Shown here: in pieces, positions 13,355 through 18,146 of the stretch | How the letters are laid out: every line of letters starts with the position of its first letter | Position numbering within the stretch: position 1 is the first letter of the stretch | Assembly: GCA_964649195.1 (NCBI GenBank) | Contig: CAZYPK010000108.1 | Location: 1 to 18,146, forward strand | DNA from: JTS-RE9 sp964649195 | Lineage (GTDB): Bacteria; Planctomycetota; Phycisphaerae; Phycisphaerales; Phycisphaeraceae | Direction of reading: 5' to 3' | Length of the DNA stretch: 18,146 bases | Notes under the pieces: generated by a model | The model's database searches: none | The model's input: only the letters and a program-made list of their open reading frames with translations | Told to the model about the DNA's origin: nothing | Made by a program: the position numbers and the translations under genes

Positions 13355-14329
13355 ATGACTGCTCAACTCACCTTTGATTTTCCGTCCGCGGAGATTGCCG
13401 GATCGCGCCTGATTCTGGCGGATTGTTTTGACTGGTTGCGGCGCGTGCCGGCCAACACGATTCACGCCGTCGTGACGGATCCGCCGTATGGCGTCAAGGA
13501 ATACGAGACCGATCAGTTGCGGAAGCGCGCCGCCGGCAAGGGGGGAATCTGGCGAATTCCGCCGTCGTTTGACGGCAGCAATCGCCAGCCGTTGCCTCGC
13601 TTCACGGCGCTCGATGCCGGGGAACGCGCCCAGCTTCGCATGTTCTTTGTCGATTGGGGCAGGCTTGTTCTCAACGCTCTTCGCCCCGGCGGTCATGTGT
13701 TCCTCGCGGCCAATGCGTTCGTTTCGCAACTCGTGTTCGCGGCGCTGATCGAAAGCGGTCTGGAGTTTCGCGGCGAAATCATCCGGCTTGTCCGAACGCT
13801 GCGAGGCGGTGACCGGCCCAAGAACGCGGAAACGGAATTCAGCGGCGTCTCGTCACTGGCCAAGGGTTGCTATGAGCCGTGGGGAGTTCTGCGCAAACCG
13901 TTGGAGCCGGGAATGCGGGTCAGTGATTGTCTGCGAACCTACCAAACCGGAGGGTTGAGACGCTACCGGAACGACAAGCCCTTCGATGATGTGGTGGTCA
14001 GTGAGCGAACACCCAAAAAGGAGCGGGAGATCGCCAATCACCCGAGTCTGAAACCGCAATCCTTGATGCGGCGGCTGGTCTATGCCGCGCTCCCTCTGGG
14101 AGAAGGCATCGTGGTTGACCCGTTCATGGGAGCGGGCTCGACCATCGCGGCCGCCAATGCCATTGGTGTACGTGCGATCGGAATTGAGCGGCAGCAGGAA
14201 TACCACGATCTGGCGAAGCGTGCCGTTCCGCGTCTGGCGCAATTGCGCGTGCCCGGCACGGACTGCCTGGTCGCGGCCCATGCGGACGAATCGTTGTTTC
14301 AGGCGTCGTTGTCCGTTTCGGCACGATAA
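13355..14329 (+). CDS. Beta-class DNA methyltransferase (N6-adenine or N4-cytosine)
   Basis: A 324-residue amino-methyltransferase that transfers a methyl group from S-adenosylmethionine to DNA. Catalytic motif IV, TDPPYGV (41-47), comes before the AdoMet-binding motif I, DPFMGAGST (255-263), which is the beta-class order. DPPY favours adenine N6 but does not exclude cytosine N4. The central part (about 150-215), with GCYEPWGVLRKPL, is the likely target-recognition region. ATG 13355 has GAGGA 8 nt upstream; ATG 13328 and 13331 have no ribosome site. Its 3' end overlaps the convergent putative endonuclease gene by 31 nt. Recognition sequence unknown. Confidence 0.88.
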   Translation: MTAQLTFDFPSAEIAGSRLILADCFDWLRRVPANTIHAVVTDPPYGVKEYETDQLRKRAAGKGGIWRIPPSFDGSNRQPLPRFTALDAGERAQLRMFFVDWGRLVLNALRPGGHVFLAANAFVSQLVFAALIESGLEFRGEIIRLVRTLRGGDRPKNAETEFSGVSSLAKGCYEPWGVLRKPLEPGMRVSDCLRTYQTGGLRRYRNDKPFDDVVVSERTPKKEREIANHPSLKPQSLMRRLVYAALPLGEGIVVDPFMGAGSTIAAANAIGVRAIGIERQQEYHDLAKRAVPRLAQLRVPGTDCLVAAHADESLFQASLSVSAR

Positions 14330-14952
14330 ATCCAGTTCGCCTCCATCTTCGCGTAGCCGGACGGTGTGACGCTTGCCGTGATCGTTCGCCGGCTTGTCTC
14401 CGAGCGACCGGAGAACTTCCAATCATCCTTTTCAAGTTGCGAGCCCACGACTTTGAGGAAGCGAAAGGGGATCGGTGCAATGCCTTTGTTCGCATCGGTG
14501 GCGCGGTTGGCTTCAAAGACGAACACCATGAGCCACACATCTTCAACATTATGGCCCTGCCAGCCACTTGAATAGCGTGAACCCTTGACTTCGATCCCTT
14601 CCGATGCATGAAGTTGCGCATTGCGGGGGTACATCCCCTGCGGCAGCAGGTCGGGATGTCCGTTGTGATACAGGTTTTTGGCCAGCGTTGCGCAATGTTT
14701 CGGGATCGTCGCGGTCATGAATTCGCCGACGATGCTGCTGAAGTTTGCGGGCATGAGGCAGGATTCGAGGCGTGGAATGCCTTTGCCGTTCAATTGCAGA
14801 TTGATGAATCCCAGGAAATTCAGGAAATCATTCATGGCTGCGCGAATGTGGGAAACATCGCATCCATATGGAATCACCGCTTTGGCATTGAAGTGGTCGG
14901 CGCTCAGAGGTGCGAGGCGGCAGGCGGCGCGTTCCAGATCATTGTCGGCCAT
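14299..14952 (-). CDS. Putative type II restriction endonuclease (PD-(D/E)XK)
   Basis: A 217-residue soluble protein that I do not match to a named enzyme. It contains a textbook nuclease core: HPD at residues 99-101, followed 20 residues later by Glu121-Val-Lys123 in GIEVKGSRYSSGW. Strand- and helix-like segments (VEDVWLMVFVFEA, FRFLKVVGSQL) surround it. Pairing and 3' overlap with a DNA methyltransferase make a type II endonuclease the best explanation. The C-terminus is Thr/Ser-rich. ATG 14952 is chosen because TATACT ends 6 nt before it on the minus strand; the frame is open to 15120, but the extension does not look coding. Confidence 0.72.
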   Translation of the reverse strand: MADNDLERAACRLAPLSADHFNAKAVIPYGCDVSHIRAAMNDFLNFLGFINLQLNGKGIPRLESCLMPANFSSIVGEFMTATIPKHCATLAKNLYHNGHPDLLPQGMYPRNAQLHASEGIEVKGSRYSSGWQGHNVEDVWLMVFVFEANRATDANKGIAPIPFRFLKVVGSQLEKDDWKFSGRSETSRRTITASVTPSGYAKMEANWIYRAETDNDA

Positions 14953-14964
14953 CGGCGTAGTATA
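14953..14964 (-). promoter_or_regulatory. -10-like box directly before the endonuclease gene
   Basis: On the minus strand TATACT occupies 14964-14959 and is followed by 6 nt and the ATG. It implies a leaderless, separate promoter for the endonuclease. No Shine-Dalgarno is seen. Confidence 0.45.
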
Positions 14965-15028
14965 AGGCGTCCTTCGCGGGCATCCAGCCTCAATCCAAAC
15001 GTGTGCATGGCAAAACGCATCTGCGAAT

Positions 15029-15427
15029 TCAAGCCGGTGAAGTGGTCCTGCGATTGTCTTTGCGAATGACTGCTTTCTCAAGCAGTTTTTTCCATCGCGC
15101 CGGATTGGCGAACATTTCATCGAGCAGCCGCCTGGCCATCTTGGTCGGTTCGCGGTGCCCCTGCTCCCAGGCGCGCACCGCGTGAGCGGAGACGCCGACC
15201 AATTCCGCGAATACTGCCTGACTGACGCTTAGCTGTTCGCGTATTTCAACAATACGGACGGAGGACCACAACTGTGGCTCCAAATCCAATTCAACTGTGC
15301 GAAGGGTGAACTTCCTTTCAATAGGATGACCGCTTTCCAACGCGGTCTTGAAATCGTTCAAACCCGAGATCACGCGGTCACCCACGGAAGGACTCACCCG
15401 ATCCTTCTTTGGCGTCGTCATGGTCAT
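15029..15427 (-). CDS. HigA-like antitoxin, XRE helix-turn-helix
   Basis: A 132-residue protein. The N-terminal half (1-55) is probably the toxin-binding part and the C-terminal half a helix-turn-helix: IREQLSVSQAVFAELVGVSAHAVRAWEQG at about 63-90 (split as recognition and support helices), ending with PTKMARRLLDEM. This arrangement, and its place after the toxin gene, fit HigBA-type modules in which the antitoxin neutralises the toxin and represses the operon. Its ATG overlaps the toxin stop codon as ATGA, so translation is coupled; ATG 15421 is a possible alternative. Confidence 0.82.
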   Translation of the reverse strand: MTMTTPKKDRVSPSVGDRVISGLNDFKTALESGHPIERKFTLRTVELDLEPQLWSSVRIVEIREQLSVSQAVFAELVGVSAHAVRAWEQGHREPTKMARRLLDEMFANPARWKKLLEKAVIRKDNRRTTSPA

Positions 15428-15786
15428 GCTCCTGTTGCAAGCAGATCATCGATCGTTTCGATCAACTGCTTGATTTGAACCTTCTGTTTCGAACTCAGGT
15501 CATCAGCTTCGTTCTTGCCGTATGCGACCAGCAATGTCACCACAGATGATCGTGGGAAATAGGCGAAGCAGACTCGTATTCCGCCGCTCTTGCCACGATG
15601 CCAGCGGGAGGGAGAAAAACGAATCTTCCTCAAACCACCTGTACCTGGAACAACGGGGCAGCTTGTCGGCTCAATCATGATCAAGACCTCCAGAGCCTGA
15701 AGGTCTTCATCATCCAATCCAAGCCGCTTCCAGTCGGCCTCGAACGACCCCAGTTGAATGAAACGAAGAAAATCCTCTGGATTCAT
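15424..15786 (-). CDS. RelE/HigB-like toxin
   Basis: A 120-residue protein resembling HigB/RelE-superfamily mRNA interferases. The motif string PVVPGTGGLRKIRFSPS (44-60), then GGIRVCFAYF (68-77) and VVTLLVAYGKNEADDLSS (82-99), is characteristic of this toxin group, with basic residues positioned for RNA binding. It would cleave mRNA, probably on the ribosome. It is followed directly by the antitoxin gene. ATG 15786 is chosen because the family-like part begins there; the frame is open to 15873 without a convincing ribosome site. Confidence 0.8.
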   Translation of the reverse strand: MNPEDFLRFIQLGSFEADWKRLGLDDEDLQALEVLIMIEPTSCPVVPGTGGLRKIRFSPSRWHRGKSGGIRVCFAYFPRSSVVTLLVAYGKNEADDLSSKQKVQIKQLIETIDDLLATGA

Positions 15787-15916
15787 GTCGCCATCCGGAT
15801 AAGACAGTGTTGACCTGATTGTCAGCGACTTTGTTGCTACGGCCTTGTCCCAAGGCCCGGCTCTTTTCAGCAATATCGTCCAGCCTCCTTGCCATCTTTA
15901 ATTTATATCACCACGT

Positions 15917-15922
15917 ATTATA
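15917..15922 (-). promoter_or_regulatory. -10 box, likely promoter of the toxin-antitoxin operon
   Basis: TATAAT on the minus strand lies in the short AT-rich gap between the dienelactone hydrolase stop (15934) and the toxin gene. It would give a leader of about 120 nt before ATG 15786. No convincing -35 hexamer was found at 16-18 bp. Confidence 0.4.
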
Positions 15923-15933
15923 GATCGGTCAAG

Positions 15934-16725
15934 TCACTTCCCGAACACCTCTGCGAAAAACTGCTTCATCGCCTCCCACGATCGGGCATCGCTGGCGGCG
16001 TGGTAGGCCGAGCCGGTGCTGTTGTCGTTGCCGGCGCTCTTCTGCGTGAAGCTGTGTACCGCGCCGCTGTAGTGGATCATCTGCCAGTCGAATTTGGCGG
16101 CGTTCATTTCCTTCACGAAGCCTTCGATCTGGGCCTGGGGGACGAAGGGGTCATCGGCGCCGTGGAGCACGAGGACCTTGGGCTTGTGGCCGTCTTCGAC
16201 GACCGGCAGTGTGGCATCGAGGCCGCCGTGGAAGCTGACCACGCCCGCCACCGGCGCGCCCATGCGCGCCATTTCGAGCACGCCGGTGCCGCCGAAGCAG
16301 TAACCGATCGCGGCGAGTTTTTTCTGATCGACATTGCCCTGCGCCTGGAGCACTTTCAGGCCTGCCGCCAGCCGCTGACGGAAGAGTTTGCGGTCGTTCT
16401 TGTATTTGCCGGCCCATTTGCCGGCCTCGCCGCGGTCGGCGGGGCGATCGTTCTTGCCGTAGATGTCCAGGGCGAACGCGACATAACCCAGTTCGGCGAG
16501 CATCTTCGCCCGCATCTTTTCGTTCTCCGTCAAGCCAAGCCATTGGTGGACGATCAGCACCCCGGGGGCATTCGCCTTGGCTTTGGTCGAGTCATAGGCG
16601 AGGAAGCCTTCGAGTTCGACGCCGTTGTCGGTGTAGGTGATTGTTCTGGTCACGATTTCCGCGTTGAGATGAGTGGTCGCAAGGCAGGTGAAGACGATCA
16701 CGGCGAGTAGGTTGGCCATGCTCAT
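15934..16725 (-). CDS. Exported dienelactone hydrolase family protein
   Basis: A 263-residue alpha/beta hydrolase of the dienelactone hydrolase family. Residues 1-22 form a Sec-type signal peptide ending near HLNA, so the protein is probably periplasmic. The catalytic triad is Cys143 in IGYCFGG, Asp191 in HGADDPF and His224 in GAVHSFT. Family enzymes hydrolyse lactones or esters; the physiological substrate is unknown, and a role in aromatic degradation is not supported by the neighbours. The start is firm: AAAGGAG lies 6 nt upstream of ATG 16725. It is transcribed toward the toxin-antitoxin operon. Confidence 0.9.
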   Translation of the reverse strand: MSMANLLAVIVFTCLATTHLNAEIVTRTITYTDNGVELEGFLAYDSTKAKANAPGVLIVHQWLGLTENEKMRAKMLAELGYVAFALDIYGKNDRPADRGEAGKWAGKYKNDRKLFRQRLAAGLKVLQAQGNVDQKKLAAIGYCFGGTGVLEMARMGAPVAGVVSFHGGLDATLPVVEDGHKPKVLVLHGADDPFVPQAQIEGFVKEMNAAKFDWQMIHYSGAVHSFTQKSAGNDNSTGSAYHAASDARSWEAMKQFFAEVFGK

Positions 16726-16805
16726 GTTGAACTCCTTTCGAGATTGGGGCAATGATTCATGTTACCGCACGCGCCTTCGCCGGACCACTGGACGGTTGCA
16801 CTTTT

Positions 16806-16945
16806 TGTTGATGGGGCGTGCTCATCTTTGGTGGCAGCATAAGCCCCGCCCGGCAGGGCGAGGGCTGTGAGGCGTACATCCCTGAGCCCGTGCCCTTCCG
16901 GGCGGGGCTTATGCTGTCACAAAAGATGGACACACCCTGTTGATG
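16806..16945. mobile_element. MITE-like element with 51-bp inverted repeats and 8-bp target duplication
   Basis: The element spans 16814-16937. Its arms 16814-16864 and 16887-16937 are inverted copies with about ten mismatches, sharing a perfect 17-bp block, GCATAAGCCCCGCCCGG. The loop is 22 nt. Both sides are flanked by the exact 8-bp direct repeat TGTTGATG (16806-16813 and 16938-16945), as left by transposition. It encodes no protein and would need a transposase supplied elsewhere. The rest of the gap 16726-16988 holds about 80 nt upstream of the hydrolase gene and the promoter of the following gene. Confidence 0.85.
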
Positions 16946-16975
16946 TCATCACGCCTTGTCCGCGCCGCGTCTCGC

Positions 16976-16988
16976 TACACTTGGCCGC
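16976..16988 (+). promoter_or_regulatory. -10-like box directly before the membrane protein gene
   Basis: TACACT at 16976-16981 ends 7 nt before ATG 16989. TTGTCC at 16956-16961 is a -35-like hexamer at a short 14-bp spacing. The arrangement again suggests a leaderless transcript. Confidence 0.4.
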
Positions 16989-18056
16989 ATGGAGCGCGCC
17001 ACGTTTGTCATCCTCGACGGCTTGCAGGACCCGATGCATGCCCGCGATCTCTCGGCTCGCTGGGCCCGTGCGGGGATTCTGAATGAAGTCGATATTGCCG
17101 GGCAGTCGGCGGCGATTCGTCTTGACGCAGCCGACGCGCCGCCCATCAAGGAGGAGGACGTTCAGCGTGCCGCCGCGATCGCCAGAGCCTACGGGGTGGA
17201 ACCGCGCGATCGGGCGGGGGAGACGTTCAAGCCGGACAACGATCTTGGTCTGCTCCGCGATCAGATGAAGCGCGAGTACCGCGCCCGCTTCGCACAGTCG
17301 CTGGTGTTCGGCCTGCCCGCGCTGGTGGTGCATTATCTCGAACCGATTCTCGCCGGCGGCGGCGGACGCAGCGCCGGCAGCCTCGCCTTTCCTTGGCTGC
17401 TGCAACTCGTCCTCGTCGGCTGGGCGATCTGGGTGGCGGCGTTGCCCATCATCTGGCAGGGCATCTGGTCGCTCATTCACCTGCGGCCCACGGCTGATCT
17501 GCTCACGACAGCCATCGTCCTGCTCGCCTACATTCCCTCCGCATTCGGCGTCGCGTCGATGCTCTTCATCAACGAACCGTGGTTCGGCGTGGCGGCGCGG
17601 CACACGGGCGAGGAAGCCGCGTCGATCCCTCTTGCCGGCCCTGCGTTTCATTTGGCGATCATGGCGGTGATGCTGGCGGCGTGTCAGCGCTGGCGGATGT
17701 ATGTGTGCATCGCCGCGCTGGCGGGCCGGGCCCAGTACATGTTGAAGCGAAGCGCGGCACTCATCGCCATCTGGATCATGGTGATATTCATCCTGTTATT
17801 TCTGCAAGGCTGGCACGCGGCGCTTTGCTTTGGTCTGCTGATGCCGCCGCTGCTTTCGTCCGGCGCGATCAACCGCATCAGCCCCGGCTGGTCGATGGCG
17901 CTGCCGGTACTGGCTTTCGCGCCGGTCTTTGTGCTGGGGCCGCGGGCGCTGCCGATGGCCTCGCAGGCGCATCTGATGCGATTTGAAATCGCGGCGGGGT
18001 TTGCGTGGCTGATGATCGTGGTGATGATGGCGGGGTGGCGGGGGATGAGAAAATGA
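16989..18056 (+). CDS. P1B-ATPase N-terminal-like membrane protein without catalytic domains
   Basis: A 355-residue protein. Residues 1-72 look like a heavy-metal-associated (HMA) ferredoxin-like fold, but with GLQDPMHA where metal-binding HMA domains have GMxCxxC. After a linker, EYRARFAQSLVFGLPALVV (97-115) and FPWLLQLVLVGWAIWVAALPIIWQGIWSLIHLR (134-166, quoted as one membrane region) resemble the first membrane helices of copper/zinc P1B ATPases. About seven or eight hydrophobic helices are visible in all. The actuator TGE loop, the CPC metal site and the phosphorylation motif DKTGT are absent, so ion pumping is not expected. The function is unknown. It is leaderless-looking, and its start follows the MITE-like element by about 50 nt. 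Confidence 0.7.
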   Translation: MERATFVILDGLQDPMHARDLSARWARAGILNEVDIAGQSAAIRLDAADAPPIKEEDVQRAAAIARAYGVEPRDRAGETFKPDNDLGLLRDQMKREYRARFAQSLVFGLPALVVHYLEPILAGGGGRSAGSLAFPWLLQLVLVGWAIWVAALPIIWQGIWSLIHLRPTADLLTTAIVLLAYIPSAFGVASMLFINEPWFGVAARHTGEEAASIPLAGPAFHLAIMAVMLAACQRWRMYVCIAALAGRAQYMLKRSAALIAIWIMVIFILLFLQGWHAALCFGLLMPPLLSSGAINRISPGWSMALPVLAFAPVFVLGPRALPMASQAHLMRFEIAAGFAWLMIVVMMAGWRGMRK

Positions 18057-18075
18057 AAAACCCACGCACGGGAGT

Positions 18076-18146
18076 CAGGGTAAAAGCATATGGCTATTGA
18101 TGGTCACTTTAGTAAAAGCCCCAAGCCCGATGGCGAGTCCGCGAGC
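18076..18146. repeat. 18-bp repeat fused to a partial second copy of the 7054-7186 palindrome
   Basis: Bases 18076-18093 are the exact inverse of 125-142. Directly adjoining, 18093-18146 are a near-identical inverse of about 7133-7186, cut by the window edge. It lies just after the membrane protein stop and may terminate its transcript. Confidence 0.75.

Noticed and set aside
14962..15120. N-terminal extension of the putative endonuclease
   Set aside because: Cys/Arg-rich sequence with no domain character; a -10 box and ATG at 14952 give a better start.
15710..15895. 61-codon minus-strand frame beginning MARRLDDIAEKSRALG upstream of and overlapping the toxin
   Set aside because: It starts shortly after a TATAAT box, so a leader peptide is possible, but its later part is out of frame with the toxin and no conservation can be judged.
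16726..16988. Intrinsic terminator or riboswitch upstream of the membrane gene
   Set aside because: The long inverted repeat is explained by a MITE flanked by an exact 8-bp duplication.

Overview
This is a GC-rich chromosomal segment, most likely from a planctomycete and plausibly a Phycisphaerae-type lineage. That placement is inference. It rests on a solitary short prepilin-like gene, lipoprotein and TPR genes spread among single housekeeping genes, short operons, and many GC-rich palindromic and short tandem repeats in and between genes. No rRNA, tRNA, CRISPR array, intact transposase or phage gene was seen.

Layout. 1-164: repeats only (a 20-bp-stem hairpin, a GC hairpin and a dispersed repeat). 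165-1559 (+): metallo-beta-lactamase-fold hydrolase and beta-carbonic anhydrase. 1560-1886: repeats, including a 33-bp perfect inverted repeat around a heptamer array. 1887-2663 (+): prepilin-like protein, convergent with 2695-4323 (-) glucose-6-phosphate isomerase and the lipoprotein behind it (4435-4923, -). 4969-7042 (+): tRNA-dihydrouridine synthase and an M14 peptidase lipoprotein. 7054-7186: palindromic element between convergent genes. 7223-9562 (-): large lipoprotein with TPRs and a DnaJ-like cysteine-rich zinc module.

9672-11318 (-) is a tightly coupled three-gene cassette: a TIGR04255-type protein, an NWDGYGA-motif protein and a third small protein, all of unknown function. 11406-13010 (-) is IMP dehydrogenase. 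13090-14952 looks like a restriction-modification locus: an XRE regulator, a beta-class DNA methyltransferase, and a convergent 3'-overlapping protein with a PD-(D/E)XK motif. 15029-15786 (-) is a HigBA-type toxin-antitoxin pair. 15934-16725 (-) is an exported dienelactone-hydrolase-family protein. 16814-16937 is a MITE-like element with an 8-bp target duplication. 16989-18056 (+) encodes a membrane protein resembling only the N-terminal part of a P1B ATPase. The window ends inside a second copy of the 7054-7186 palindrome, fused to an 18-bp repeat also present at 125-142.

Three themes stand out. (1) Short repeats appear to have entered coding regions in frame: the carbonic anhydrase tail, the lipoprotein, the Dus insertion and the IMPDH CBS insertion. 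(2) Several starts sit 6-7 nt after a -10-like hexamer, suggesting leaderless mRNAs (dus, XRE, REase and the P1B-like gene; weaker for the hydrolase). (3) The stretch 9.7-15.8 kb resembles a small defence or accessory island interrupted by guaB, and the TIGR04255 cassette is the best candidate for an undescribed system.
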